Assembly: GCA_019753405.1 (NCBI GenBank)
Contig: JAIKLF010000004.1
Location: forward strand, 62,001 to 126,000
DNA from: Murdochiella sp. Marseille-P8839
Lineage (GTDB): Bacteria > Bacillota > Clostridia > Tissierellales > Peptoniphilaceae
Length of the DNA stretch: 64,000 bases
Direction: 5' to 3'
The position numbers and the translations under genes were made by a program. Of this stretch, positions 19,491 to 29,291 are shown one piece after another (within the stretch, counting starts at the first letter, position 1; each line of letters starts with the position of its first letter). The notes below the pieces were generated by a model. The model was not told the origin of the DNA and searched no databases. It was given only the letters and a program-made list of their open reading frames with translations.

Positions 19491-20723
19491 TTATTGTTGT
19501 CTGATCATGCCGTTACGAGCAAAAATGGAGGCGGGATCAATGACCTGCCCTTTCTGCATCAGAAAGCGAAGAGAGGCATCCATTGCGGCAAGAATCGCCC
19601 GATCCAAGTTTTCCATGCTCAACCGGCGTAAATGCACCACAAAGGGAAAGTCCCGATACGGTTCGATTTCATCCGCAAGATAAACAATTTTGGCCGTTAA
19701 GCTCATCGACGGGCTTCCTGTTGTGTGTGAAGCGATGGCTTCCAGCACTTCTTCATCCTGAACGCCATAGCGTTCACGAGCGACATAGCGACCGAGAAAG
19801 GCATGAAAAAGAGGAGAAGGGTTCCAATCCTCTTCGTTAAGAATATTTTTCTCACGCAAGAACGCAAAATATTCCCGTTCTCGCCCTTTTGCACAATCGT
19901 GAAGTAAGGCGGCGAGGCGCACACGATTGACATCCGCGTTGTAACGTTTTGCCAAAAAAATGGCCGTCTTCACTACACTGAGCACATGGCGAAATCGATG
20001 CGCCGAGAGTGTTTGTCTCAGTCCTTCCACCATCAGCGGAAAATCATCCGTTTCAAGAAAATCTAACGTTTCCTGTTCCACGCCGCGCAGAAGATCTTCA
20101 TCCTCCCCACCAATCATGTTGTATAAGCGATGCGAGGCAATGTAGTCATATACGGTTCCGGGGAGAAAGTAGCGCACATCGTTCCCTTCCGCAAGAGACT
20201 GACGAATTCGGGTCGATGAAATCGAAATGGATGGACCTTTCGCAATCTGTATGCAATATCCTTCTTCGTTCAGTGCGTTCACTTGAGTGAGGAGATCGCC
20301 TTCTACACCCTCCCGCGCGCACACAATAACCGGAATCATCGCGAGTAATTCACGCCAGCGATACCATGTGCGTATATCCATTAGGCTGTCTTCGCCGATT
20401 ATAAAAAACAACTTCGCTTGGGGAAATTCCTCGCGGAATGAGCATACCGTGTCATACGAATAACGCTTTTTTTCCGCGCGCATTTCGCGGTAATCCACCG
20501 TAAAGGCTGGATTTCCTTCTACAGCTGCCGTCAGCATCGCGAGGCGGTCAGCGGCATTGTCCTCCTTGTCCTTCTTGTGCGGAGGAGCGTAAGCGGGTAC
20601 GAAACGCACCTCATCCAAAGCAAACGTCGTCATGGCGTTCACCGCCATCTGCAAATGTCCGATATGCACCGGATCGAAAGTTCCCCCGAGAATGCCTATA
20701 CGCTGCTGGTCTTCGCTTGACAC
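19491..20723 (-). CDS. Fused NadD-YqeK: nicotinate-nucleotide adenylyltransferase plus HD-domain hydrolase
   Basis: A 410-residue protein combines two enzymes that are separate adjacent genes in most Firmicutes. Residues 1-200 are NadD, with the nucleotidyltransferase motif GILGGTFDPVHIGHLQ and SISSTRIRQSLAEG; it makes deamido-NAD+. Residues about 225-405 are a YqeK-type HD domain. Its metal ligands are in HRFRHVLSV, LLHDCAKG and the later ASHTTGSPSM. YqeK members cleave diadenosine tetraphosphate. The start is GTG with GAGG five bases upstream. I see no frameshift at the joint, so the fusion looks genuine. Confidence 0.93.
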   Translation of the reverse strand: MSSEDQQRIGILGGTFDPVHIGHLQMAVNAMTTFALDEVRFVPAYAPPHKKDKEDNAADRLAMLTAAVEGNPAFTVDYREMRAEKKRYSYDTVCSFREEFPQAKLFFIIGEDSLMDIRTWYRWRELLAMIPVIVCAREGVEGDLLTQVNALNEEGYCIQIAKGPSISISSTRIRQSLAEGNDVRYFLPGTVYDYIASHRLYNMIGGEDEDLLRGVEQETLDFLETDDFPLMVEGLRQTLSAHRFRHVLSVVKTAIFLAKRYNADVNRVRLAALLHDCAKGREREYFAFLREKNILNEEDWNPSPLFHAFLGRYVARERYGVQDEEVLEAIASHTTGSPSMSLTAKIVYLADEIEPYRDFPFVVHLRRLSMENLDRAILAAMDASLRFLMQKGQVIDPASIFARNGMIRQQ

Positions 20724-20777
20724 GCTAACCTCGCCTTTCCACTCTTCAAGACGGCTTACCGTCCTTTTCGTTTTTGC

Positions 20778-21737
20778 TTACGATTCTATTTTATTGAAAG
20801 AAACACCGTCACGCAATGCACGAAAGCGGATTTGCCAACAACGCCCCTCCGTTTCAACATAGCCTATCCCATTCGCACTGATCGGACTTGCGCGATCATA
20901 TATGGGCTTAATCACCTCCTCTCCATCGAAGGAATAGCCCTGTACGCCCTCCTCTTCCGTCGGCATCAACAGAAAAGATGGATCGGCTTCGATGATGTCT
21001 TTTTCCTCCGGTTCCACCGTCGTCTTCACAAAATTACCGTCCACATCGAGCGTAATCCAGACTTCCTTTTTGCGCGCACAGAACCCTTCCGACACGGGAA
21101 CGAGCGCTTCGTAGTGTGTATCGCTGCGTTCTTCTCCCTGTGTATTCACCAGAAAAAAGCCTTCTTCATCTCTCATAATCGCCGCTTTGTGATGATGCCA
21201 GCCGGAAACAAAAACGGCACGTGTCGGAGTCTCCCGGACATCCTGCAAAAGGGAAATCGCCAAGGCATTTTCTGCGGACTCGTTTTTGGAAAAGGGCGTC
21301 TCACAGAGTACTTGCCAGGCAAGAACGGATTTTCCCGCCTCTTGCAACGCCGTAATCAACGCCAAACGAGATGCCGGTTCCTGCTTCGTCGACAGGTTCG
21401 GAAGTAGATCCATCGCAAAACGAAAATCCTGTTTTTGAAGTGCAATCTGAAACAACAACTCCTCATCCTCGGGAAAAAGCGGTTTCGGCATGGCGTTCAG
21501 TTTTTTCTGCGCTTCCCCGTAAAAGCCGGCTTGAGCAAGCATTTGTGCTTCCTCCCGGCAATGCTGTCTTGTTTTTTCTTCCCGTGCCGTCTGCTGCTGA
21601 CGAAAAAGGAATACTCCTCCGATAAACAGAAGAAGCAGAAGCGCATAAAAACGACAGAAAAGAGCCGGAGAAAAAAGGAGCGAACGAGTCTTTGAATTTA
21701 TCTGTGTGTGTTCTTTCCGGTTTTGCCAAAAACGCAA
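20778..21737 (-). CDS. Hypothetical membrane-anchored protein, WG-repeat-like, end of tad operon
   Basis: A 319-residue protein of unknown function. It has a cytoplasmic N-terminus rich in basic residues, one membrane segment at about residues 30-46 (FYALLLLLFIGGVFLF), a helical region (50-170), and a C-terminal beta-rich half. The latter has weak WG-repeat resemblance (EEGFFLVNTQGEE, VWITLDVDGNFV). The start is TTG with AGGAG six bases upstream; the overlapping ATG is in another frame and ends after a few codons. It is 19 bases past the last tadE-like gene and is probably the last gene of the Tad operon. Confidence 0.7.
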   Translation of the reverse strand: MRFWQNRKEHTQINSKTRSLLFSPALFCRFYALLLLLFIGGVFLFRQQQTAREEKTRQHCREEAQMLAQAGFYGEAQKKLNAMPKPLFPEDEELLFQIALQKQDFRFAMDLLPNLSTKQEPASRLALITALQEAGKSVLAWQVLCETPFSKNESAENALAISLLQDVRETPTRAVFVSGWHHHKAAIMRDEEGFFLVNTQGEERSDTHYEALVPVSEGFCARKKEVWITLDVDGNFVKTTVEPEEKDIIEADPSFLLMPTEEEGVQGYSFDGEEVIKPIYDRASPISANGIGYVETEGRCWQIRFRALRDGVSFNKIES

Positions 21738-21755
21738 TTCATTCTCCTTTCACTC

Positions 21756-22787
21756 CTATTCCTCAACCAACGCTTTTTCTTCGTAGGCATACGATACCGA
21801 AACGCCCTCTTCGCGTTCAATGCGCTTGGCCAATGCCGTTAACTGGGCAGAAAAACGGTTCGCCTCTTCCGGCAGGATAACCTTCAGACGCATGCCGCTC
21901 GGAATACGGGAGAACGACGTGCCGTCCTCCGAAATCCAGTCGCTTCGCCCGTTTGCAGCCTTCTTCAGACGTTTTGCCTGGGCAACAAGTGCATGCAAAA
22001 CCGCTTCTTCTTGCACAGTGTAGTTGGTCGCCACCATTCCTGTTCCGGAGCTATACGTTGCCGAAAACAGATTGAGCGATAGTATTGCTTCCACCGTCCC
22101 GTCAACATAAAACAAATCCGCAATTTGTCCTTTTTTTAGCTTTTCCGCCGGGGATTGCTGACAAAAACGCTCCACCAAAATTCGCCCTCGTGTAAACGGC
22201 GGCTTCTTCCACACACTATCCTCCTTTTCCTTCTCTTCGTCGTTCTCCTCATTTTGGCCGAATACAGGCTCGTCCGTGAGCAGCCAAAGGCCTGCGGTAG
22301 ACGCCTGATGGACAACTAACGGTCCAAGTGGCTTTAAAAGCCCCGGCAAATCCAGCAGATAAGACAAGTCCGCATACAACAAGTCACGGTCATCGTCCAG
22401 ATGAATGGAATAGTCCACGCGATGCATGGTTCTCGGAAGTCCTTTGCCGCTGCCGAAAAAACGTCGAAATTCCTGTCGGCCGCCGATATCCAAGGCAAAA
22501 TTTCCTCCCATCTCCCGCAAAGCTTCCGGAATGGGGATATTGATTTTCTTTATTGTGAGCGCTTCGGCAAAACGTGTAAGTCCGCCTTCTTTTCCTGCCA
22601 GTGTATGTGTAAGGGAAATCTTGTCCGCCAGAGCAAGGCAGGATTGATCCAGTGCATGCTGTGCCATAGATTGCACCTGATAGGGGATAAAAAGCAGAAT
22701 CCAGGAAATCATGGCGAGAAGAAAAAAGCTGAGTGTAAAGGCAGCTTCCAATGTCAGCGAACCTTTCGAAAACGAGCGATGCATCAT
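21756..22787 (-). CDS. TadE/TadF-like pseudopilin
   Basis: A 343-residue protein whose N-terminus carries a prepilin-type signal. Basic MMHRSFSKG is followed by SLTLEAAFTLSFFLLAMISW, with Gly at -1 and Glu at +5 relative to the expected prepilin peptidase site. The large remaining part is extracytoplasmic and acidic in its middle (NEENDEEKEKED). It is longer than typical TadE. Its ATG overlaps the tadG stop (ATGA), showing translational coupling. It is likely a minor pilin or assembly factor of the Tad pilus. Confidence 0.75.
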   Translation of the reverse strand: MMHRSFSKGSLTLEAAFTLSFFLLAMISWILLFIPYQVQSMAQHALDQSCLALADKISLTHTLAGKEGGLTRFAEALTIKKINIPIPEALREMGGNFALDIGGRQEFRRFFGSGKGLPRTMHRVDYSIHLDDDRDLLYADLSYLLDLPGLLKPLGPLVVHQASTAGLWLLTDEPVFGQNEENDEEKEKEDSVWKKPPFTRGRILVERFCQQSPAEKLKKGQIADLFYVDGTVEAILSLNLFSATYSSGTGMVATNYTVQEEAVLHALVAQAKRLKKAANGRSDWISEDGTSFSRIPSGMRLKVILPEEANRFSAQLTALAKRIEREEGVSVSYAYEEKALVEE

Positions 22788-25700
22788 AGGTTATCCTTTT
22801 TTAGGCCGTATCCCTCTTGCCAGTTTTCCTTGACGTCGACCTGCTTTCCTGTGGCATTGAGCAGGGTAGAAGCACGAAATTGAGGCAAAAACGGAACATT
22901 TACTTGACTTTCCAACAGCCAGTCCAGGGAAGTCGGCGCCGTCGTGAGATCCGTTCCTCCACTTTCTGCCTGTACAAGGCGGGCAGTTTGCGAAAGCATA
23001 CTCTCTCGACCGGCTCGTGAACTGCTGTGGATGACCATAAGAAGAAGCATATAATCGCCATAGCTCATCGTAAGGCCTGCTCCGGCTGTCACGCTTCCCA
23101 CAGCATCTCCTCCGCCCATGTCCGCCTCAAACGTCGCAAGTGCCGTTACCGCCTTCTCCTTGCCGGTCGCTGTATTTTCATCAAGGATATCTTGCAGTTT
23201 CTTTTCCAACTGTGCAATTCCTTCATCCGCGAAGGAAGACAGATCTTGACAAGTTTGATCCACGATGGTTTCCGTTTCTTTTCGGATCTGTGCAAGCACC
23301 TCTTCTGTCGCTTTTCCGGCCTGCTTTTTCTTTTCTCTCGATACGTTTAATACCTGCCCAAGCGCAGCACTTTGTGCAGACAGACGAGAAAAAGCGTCGG
23401 AAACGGCAATCCCCAGTTTGCCTTCGCCTCCACGGGACGCAAGCTGCTGCAGCGTTTGCGTAATTTTCGCCTGCTGCTCCTCATCGGAAACGGAATCCGC
23501 TTCGAGTAAACTCATTTCCATCATCCGCAATACCGGCTGATGAACGGCATCATTCGCTTTTTGTATAAGCGCATCCTTCATGCGCCCGACGGTCTCCTCA
23601 AGGGTATCTTTTCCCGCTTCCACCGCCGCCATGCTTTCATCCGCGAGCGCATCAAACACATCCTTTGATGTCTTCTTCGCCAGTTGTGCTACACCGGAAA
23701 GAGAAAAATGCCACGTGTCCTGCGTTTTTATTACGGCAACACGCTCGCCTGCAGTAAGCGCATCCATATCCACAGCGGTTTCGCCCACCGCCAAAACCGC
23801 TAAAAGCGCCGATTGCACAAGCGGAACGGCAACTCCGGTCCAACCGGCAAGAGCCAGTGCCAGTTGTGCGGTCTCCGCGTTCAATTCGCTTGAAGTAAAG
23901 GCATAAAGCATATTACATAGAAGGCGGATAACCAGAATATGGTTTTCAGCCTGCTGAATGTTCTCCAGCCAGGAAGGCCGTCCGTATAAAATGTATTCCA
24001 GTTCGCCCCCGAATATCGGCCGTTCCGCCAAGGGGAAGCCGGTTAAAGATAACAGAGGATGTCCTTCTTCTTTTTCCATCAGCGGAACCGTGCGATGACT
24101 GAACATGTTGGCCCAATAGGTTAGCAAGGAGACCGTGTCACCGGTATTGGCAGGAGACAGACCGGAAAACAGATCTGCCAAACGCATGGTCGCCTGCATC
24201 ATGCCGTTAAGCATATCCATTTCGTTTCCTTCGGGAGACATCCATTCCTCGTATACCGCGGAATGTGCATCCGCTTCATACCGCTGCATAACGTCCGGGG
24301 CAAGAAAATCGGTAATTCCACCGGAAAGATTGGGCATTCCCATGCGTTTTGCTTTTCGCGCATTAGCCAGTGCTTTTCGTTTGGTATTCCACGCCTGCAA
24401 AAATTCAATGAAGCCTGACCGATTATCGTTGCGTTGATCAATGAGGTCTGCCTGCGTTTGTATGCTCTCTTCACTCAGCACAATGCCGTCCGTCCATCCG
24501 GAGGGATGCATCGTGGAAAGTGTCGTTGTCGGCAAAGTGAATGTAGTCTCAGAGTGGCGCTTGATCGACGTCAGTCTGGCGGAAAGCCACGACTCGAAAG
24601 ACAACTCTTCCAGCGGCATTTGATCAAGAGACAGAGCTTTCCAAGCCTGGGCGAAATCTTTTGTCTTTTCACCTGTCCTTTTCCACTCTTCGTTCAGCTG
24701 ATTCAGTTTTTCCGCGTTGAAGGGGTCAGTTGCGCTCAAATAATCCCCCAGCATGCTTTGGGTAACCGCCCCGGGAGGAAGTTGGCGCACAGCATCCTGC
24801 CAATTCTCTTTTGAGGCCGTCAGACCGTTCATTTTTTCTGCGGTATTTTGCAATGCGGTAAGGGTATGATGTTCATCCCCTATAAGACGATCAAACCAGG
24901 ACGAAACGATCAGATACTTTCCTCTCCAGGTGAGAAAAGCGCTTTTTAAGGCCGCACGATCACCCACGCTGAGGAGTTTTTCCCACTCTTTCGATTGAGA
25001 TGGCACCTTTTTTTGTTCGTTTACTCCCTTTTGCAAACGACGCAGCAATTCGACGTCCAATTGGCGTGCACCGTCGGAAAGCGCCTTTTCCGCCGACGCC
25101 GGTGCGGGAACGCCGGCAAAGAGCTTCGCTTTGCTTTCTGTGGAAAGAGAGTTCACCGATGCCGGAAGCGCAATCGCCTTCATCCCCGGTGGAAGCAGAT
25201 TCTTTCCATTGTCAACTTTATCAAAGCAGGCATTGATGGCTTGTTGTACGCTATGCAACTGCATTTCGTATTGTATTTTTGATTGAAAAGCGGGAAGGCA
25301 GACCGACAACTTTTTCATCATCTCCACCTGTTGCAACGCTTTTTCTAATGCAATCCCCGGAATTTGCCACGCCATAAACTGTTTGATCTGCGTGGTCATC
25401 ACTTCCGGTCGACTGAGTCGAGCATTATCGGAAGGCGTCACCGTAATTCGTGGCGCATAAAGACGCACGCCGATAGATGCCGTATCCGGTGGAAAACGCT
25501 GTGCAAGAAGTTCTTCCGTCTGTTCCTGCATACGAGAGACATCTTGAACAGCAAAGAGACCGAACTCCCTCGCTACAGTTTTATCAAATCCGGATAAGGC
25601 CGCATGGGAGAGCATCTTCATGGCGGATCGCGATTCCGCCCGGGCAAGCGTAATGCGCGCATAATCCATGAATATTGCGCTGGAAACGCTCATGAGCAAT

Positions 25701-25837
25701 AAGACGCCACAGAGAAAAATAGAAATGACGCCGCGCTCCATGCGCAAATGTAGGGGAAGAGATGTGTTTGCTTTGCGATTATGCTTCCTCCGTTTGCCGT
25801 GGATTCTGCTGTTTTGATGTCGTCTCCGCCATGCCAT
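22784..25837 (-). CDS. TadG-like large pilus-associated protein (DUF5702-like)
   Basis: The largest Tad gene, 1017 residues. A strongly basic N-terminus (about 35 residues) is followed by RGVISIFLCGVLLLMSVSSA, a single membrane segment with a pseudopilin-like look. A very long extracytoplasmic region rich in Gln/Ala/Leu helices follows, with likely coiled coils at about 640-800. The pattern matches DUF5702/TadG-type proteins in clostridial Tad loci. A start at 25939 would add 34 residues, but the ATG at 25837 has AAGGAGGAG directly upstream. It lies between two TadE-like genes. Confidence 0.75.
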   Translation of the reverse strand: MAWRRRHQNSRIHGKRRKHNRKANTSLPLHLRMERGVISIFLCGVLLLMSVSSAIFMDYARITLARAESRSAMKMLSHAALSGFDKTVAREFGLFAVQDVSRMQEQTEELLAQRFPPDTASIGVRLYAPRITVTPSDNARLSRPEVMTTQIKQFMAWQIPGIALEKALQQVEMMKKLSVCLPAFQSKIQYEMQLHSVQQAINACFDKVDNGKNLLPPGMKAIALPASVNSLSTESKAKLFAGVPAPASAEKALSDGARQLDVELLRRLQKGVNEQKKVPSQSKEWEKLLSVGDRAALKSAFLTWRGKYLIVSSWFDRLIGDEHHTLTALQNTAEKMNGLTASKENWQDAVRQLPPGAVTQSMLGDYLSATDPFNAEKLNQLNEEWKRTGEKTKDFAQAWKALSLDQMPLEELSFESWLSARLTSIKRHSETTFTLPTTTLSTMHPSGWTDGIVLSEESIQTQADLIDQRNDNRSGFIEFLQAWNTKRKALANARKAKRMGMPNLSGGITDFLAPDVMQRYEADAHSAVYEEWMSPEGNEMDMLNGMMQATMRLADLFSGLSPANTGDTVSLLTYWANMFSHRTVPLMEKEEGHPLLSLTGFPLAERPIFGGELEYILYGRPSWLENIQQAENHILVIRLLCNMLYAFTSSELNAETAQLALALAGWTGVAVPLVQSALLAVLAVGETAVDMDALTAGERVAVIKTQDTWHFSLSGVAQLAKKTSKDVFDALADESMAAVEAGKDTLEETVGRMKDALIQKANDAVHQPVLRMMEMSLLEADSVSDEEQQAKITQTLQQLASRGGEGKLGIAVSDAFSRLSAQSAALGQVLNVSREKKKQAGKATEEVLAQIRKETETIVDQTCQDLSSFADEGIAQLEKKLQDILDENTATGKEKAVTALATFEADMGGGDAVGSVTAGAGLTMSYGDYMLLLMVIHSSSRAGRESMLSQTARLVQAESGGTDLTTAPTSLDWLLESQVNVPFLPQFRASTLLNATGKQVDVKENWQEGYGLKKDNL

Positions 25838-25851
25838 GGTCTCCTCCTTTC

Positions 25852-26292
25852 TTACGTTCCGCCCTCTTTTTGCGCTTGTTTCGCACTGAACCCGTTTATA
25901 GCTTGATAACGCCAAAGGTTGGTTGCCGAAGAACTCCATACGCTATCTCGCTTCTGTTCCACTTCCAGTGCGGGAAGCGAAAAAAAGCGAAAGGGCGAAT
26001 GATTCTCTTCCTCTTTTTGTTCCACCCTTCGCTTAGCGAAAAATAGACCGGTTTCCGACCACCGTGAGGAAGAAAGCAGAACCTTTGCCTGGGGGCTCTC
26101 TTCCGGATGCACAAAGGCAACGGAAGTGGTCGGTTGGGTCAATGCCCGGCGAATCTTCCCTTCCTGCTCCACATGCAAGAAAAGTACAAGCGTAAAAAAT
26201 AGCAACAAGAACAGGGCCATAAAGGTAATGGGAAACAGTACCGTCCCCTCGACAAGATACATGCTGCCCCGCTCGTCCAGCCAGCGTTTCAT
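25852..26292 (-). CDS. TadE-like pseudopilin
   Basis: A 146-residue protein with N-terminus MKRWLDERGSMYLVEGTVLF, a prepilin-like Gly-Ser junction, and a hydrophobic segment to about residue 39. The short hydrophilic remainder is probably outside the membrane. It overlaps the Flp pilin gene by 4 bases. Position and architecture indicate a minor TadE-type component. Confidence 0.7.
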   Translation of the reverse strand: MKRWLDERGSMYLVEGTVLFPITFMALFLLLFFTLVLFLHVEQEGKIRRALTQPTTSVAFVHPEESPQAKVLLSSSRWSETGLFFAKRRVEQKEEENHSPFRFFSLPALEVEQKRDSVWSSSATNLWRYQAINGFSAKQAQKEGGT

Positions 26293-26483
26293 ATCTTCAT
26301 CGCCTCGTTCTCAATTTTTTGAAATAAACTCTCCAGTAAAGCCGTCAAGTTATCTCGGAAAATGGCGATCAGCGCGATAACGACAAGGATAATCAGAACA
26401 ATCGCCACCATATTAATTTCTCCGCGTTCCTCGCCAAAGCGAGAGCCCTGCGTGTGAAGCATCTGCAAAAGCGTGTAATACAT
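26289..26483 (-). CDS. Flp-type major pilin
   Basis: A 64-residue protein with a short basic leader (about 20 residues, ending RFGEERG). Then comes EINMVAIVLIILVVIALIAI, the hydrophobic helix of Flp1-like pilins, and a short C-terminal tail. Gly before Glu is compatible with prepilin peptidase processing. It is placed between tadC and tadE, as in Firmicute Tad loci. A dedicated prepilin peptidase (TadV) is not present in this window and must be elsewhere. Confidence 0.8.
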   Translation of the reverse strand: MYYTLLQMLHTQGSRFGEERGEINMVAIVLIILVVIALIAIFRDNLTALLESLFQKIENEAMKI

Positions 26484-26494
26484 AGAAATCCTTT

Positions 26495-27346
26495 CTATCT
26501 TTGGCCGAGCATCGGCAATAAAACCAGTAGAAGAATGCCGATAAAAAGTAGCAGACTGGGAAAAAGCATACGTTGGGAACTGCGCTCGGCCTGCAGCGCA
26601 TATTCCCGTTTGCGCTCCTGATATAAGGTGGAGCGAAGACGTTCCAAAGAAACCGAAAGATCAGCCCCACCAACCTCAATGGACTGCGAAAAAAGTTCCG
26701 CAAAATCATGCATGACTTTGATCGGCATTATCCTTCCGAATCCAGCCGTTGCAGCACGAAGGCCTTCCCCCGCCTCCACCTCCCGCACTACACGCGACAT
26801 TTCTCGATACAACGCACCTTGTCCCTTTTCCGCTATGGTTTTCCATGCCACAAAAGGGAGAGTTCCTGCGCGTAAAGAAAGAATAAATTGGGTCAGCATA
26901 TCCGTAAGTGCATTTTCCATTTCTTTGGTCAAGTCTTGACTTTGTTTTTTTAAGTCCTGTAATCGACTAAGGTCATAGCCGACACAGGCAAAACATAAAA
27001 AGGCAAAAAGAAAAGGAGACCAAAGAAAGCACGGCCCGGCCATGCCGAGCAGAAAAGCAATTTCGCTCATCGTTTCCATTTCCTGTTTCCATAATGCGGT
27101 GCGTAAATGATACGGATCCACGAGCATCACCATATACCGCCTTCGTTTTTTTGCGCGCGGGTGATTCGGCGACCAGCCGCGAATTTTCATGAACAACCAT
27201 CCCATCGGTGCAAAAGCACGTCGGCGCAGAGAAAACGTCTCCGCGATAGGATGAACTTCCGATGGGGCTTTCGGCCATTGACGGTAGCTGTAGTAAAGTC
27301 CCACCAACCATGAAACATAAAGAACAAGTGAAAGCAGAAGTGTCAT
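26495..27346 (-). CDS. tadC: TadC-type inner-membrane platform protein
   Basis: A 283-residue type II secretion F-domain protein, one half of the Tad platform pair. An N-terminal membrane helix, a paired membrane segment near residues 90-130, the cytoplasmic T2SSF helical domain (about 135-250: ALTDMLTQFILSLRAGTLPF), and a C-terminal helix are visible. Its ATG overlaps the tadB stop. Confidence 0.85.
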   Translation of the reverse strand: MTLLLSLVLYVSWLVGLYYSYRQWPKAPSEVHPIAETFSLRRRAFAPMGWLFMKIRGWSPNHPRAKKRRRYMVMLVDPYHLRTALWKQEMETMSEIAFLLGMAGPCFLWSPFLFAFLCFACVGYDLSRLQDLKKQSQDLTKEMENALTDMLTQFILSLRAGTLPFVAWKTIAEKGQGALYREMSRVVREVEAGEGLRAATAGFGRIMPIKVMHDFAELFSQSIEVGGADLSVSLERLRSTLYQERKREYALQAERSSQRMLFPSLLLFIGILLLVLLPMLGQR

Positions 27347-28086
27347 TTTACTGCTCTTTTCCCAACCTGTAGACCGCTGTCATGAAGGATGCGTTGAGTC
27401 CATCGCCATGCACCGTAAAAAAGCAGTCCGCAAAACAGGCGAACGCCGTAATCCGTCAAGCGATACTCGGTGAATGCCAATCCTGTGGCGTACATCACAC
27501 AAAGCATCACGACCGGCATAGAAAAGAGCAGCCTTTGTTCACGTTGCGGTCCCGCCAATTTTGCTTCCCGGTCCAGGCGGAGTTCTTGCTCCTCCATCAA
27601 CAGACGCAGGTATGCGCTGGAAAGCATGGCCAAATCCGCTCCCTGAGCCATTCCCACAGACAAATTCTCAAAAAAGGATTTTGTCAGCGGATCCTGTTCC
27701 TCACATACCAAATGCAGAAGAGCTTCCCGTAAGCTGATGCCGGAGGATGTGCTGTCCACCACCCTATTTAACGTATCTTGGAAATCACCAACAACACTTT
27801 CCCCGCCAAATAATCGCTCTAACTGATATTGCGCCTCTACCAGCGCTTGCTGAACATTGCTTCCCGAATCCAGCCGCGCATGGAGAATTTCCAAAAACGC
27901 CTGAAACTGTTGACGATTCTCTTCTTCTTTCCTTTCTCGATTTCTTTTCTTCCATTGTGCACGGCCTGCACGAAGGCCGAAGAAAGCCGAAGCAAGCATA
28001 AACCACCAGCGATACAAAAAGATCGCTCCGCAAAATAGCGCTGCAACGGAATAGCCGACCATCCAAAACAGCGGTTCTCGTTTCAT
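27343..28086 (-). CDS. tadB: TadB-type inner-membrane platform protein
   Basis: A 247-residue type II secretion F-domain protein. N-terminal membrane segments (about 8-40) precede a cytoplasmic domain with the typical FLEILHARLDSGSNVQQALV motif, and membrane segments end the protein. It overlaps tadA and tadC by 4 bases each. Confidence 0.85.
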   Translation of the reverse strand: MKREPLFWMVGYSVAALFCGAIFLYRWWFMLASAFFGLRAGRAQWKKRNRERKEEENRQQFQAFLEILHARLDSGSNVQQALVEAQYQLERLFGGESVVGDFQDTLNRVVDSTSSGISLREALLHLVCEEQDPLTKSFFENLSVGMAQGADLAMLSSAYLRLLMEEQELRLDREAKLAGPQREQRLLFSMPVVMLCVMYATGLAFTEYRLTDYGVRLFCGLLFYGAWRWTQRILHDSGLQVGKRAVK

Positions 28087-29291
28087 AGAACCTCCTCTCC
28101 CGCACGATAAAACTTCTCTTTTCGTTGCATAGACTCTCCGGTTGGTTCCAGTTCACCGATCCGATTTTCATCTATCGGACGAAAAAAAAGAGTATGATAG
28201 CGCAGATCGTTATTTTGCCAATAAGGTTCTTCAATGCTAGTGACATAGCGGCGGTGATCACGTAAACGCGAAACGTGTACGAACAAATCAATGGCGGAGG
28301 CAATCTGTTGACGTATTGCCGGCAAGGGGAGGCCGTCATGTCCGCTTAATATCATGGTTTCCAGACGCAATTGCATGTCCGAAACGGAATTGGCGTGTCC
28401 CGTGCTGAATGACCCGTCATGTCCGGTATTCATGGCCTGTATGGCATCAAGCGCTTCTGGCCCACGAACTTCGCCGACAATAATGCGATCCGGACGCATA
28501 CGAAGCGACGCACGTATCAAATCGCGAATGGTAATTTCCCCTTCTCCTGCCGCATTGGGTCGTCTGGCCTCCAAGGCAACCCAATTATCAATGTTTTCAA
28601 AGTTCAGCTCTCGAGCGTCTTCAATGGTAATCAGTCGTTCGTGCCGATCAATTTCATTGGCCAGTGCATTCAATAATGTCGTTTTTCCCGATCCGGTACC
28701 GCCGGAAATAAAGATGTTCAACTTTGCGCGTACACTTTTCTTTAAGAATGCGGAAGCAGAGGAGGACAAGGTACTGTTAGCCACTAAATCGGCAAGGGAA
28801 AAAATATGGTTGCGAAACCTTCGTATGGTCAATGCGGCATCACCGCCGGCTATCGGTTGAAGGACGACGTTTACGCGAGACCCGTCTTTCATGCGACAGT
28901 CAACAATCGGCATGCGCTGATGCACCTCCTTCCCGTCATCGTTCACGATTTTTTGGATGATATCGTGATACTTTTCTTCCGAGGCAAAACCGATCTTCAT
29001 TCTTTGTACGACACCCTCTTTTTCGATATAGAGTTCATCAAAACGATTCACCATGATTTCCGTTACCTGCGGATCTGAAAAATACGCATCCAAAATGTCG
29101 TAGCCTCGAATGGCCGAATACATTCCGTTCAGGATACGGGAGCGATCATTGAGCGATTGGCTCTGCCATCCGTTATCTGCACGAAGCAACGTTTCGATCG
29201 CCTGAACAAGTGAACGGTCATCAAGACGAGTGACATCCGTGCTTTTCCGTAAACGTTCAAGATTACCCTTCACTTGTTCCGCGATGTTCAT
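28083..29291 (-). CDS. tadA: TadA/CpaF-type secretion ATPase
   Basis: Hexameric motor that powers Tad pilus assembly. The 402-residue product has the Walker A motif ISGGTGSGKTTLLNALANE near residue 195 and ITIEDARELNF as the aspartate box. The segments LRMRPDRIIVGEVRGPEALD (Walker B) and GHDGSFSTGHANS (His box) match CpaF. AAAAGGAGG lies before the ATG. It is the first gene of the tad operon (tadA-B-C-flp-E-G-E), preceded by an unusually long leader. Confidence 0.95.
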   Translation of the reverse strand: MNIAEQVKGNLERLRKSTDVTRLDDRSLVQAIETLLRADNGWQSQSLNDRSRILNGMYSAIRGYDILDAYFSDPQVTEIMVNRFDELYIEKEGVVQRMKIGFASEEKYHDIIQKIVNDDGKEVHQRMPIVDCRMKDGSRVNVVLQPIAGGDAALTIRRFRNHIFSLADLVANSTLSSSASAFLKKSVRAKLNIFISGGTGSGKTTLLNALANEIDRHERLITIEDARELNFENIDNWVALEARRPNAAGEGEITIRDLIRASLRMRPDRIIVGEVRGPEALDAIQAMNTGHDGSFSTGHANSVSDMQLRLETMILSGHDGLPLPAIRQQIASAIDLFVHVSRLRDHRRYVTSIEEPYWQNNDLRYHTLFFRPIDENRIGELEPTGESMQRKEKFYRAGEEVL

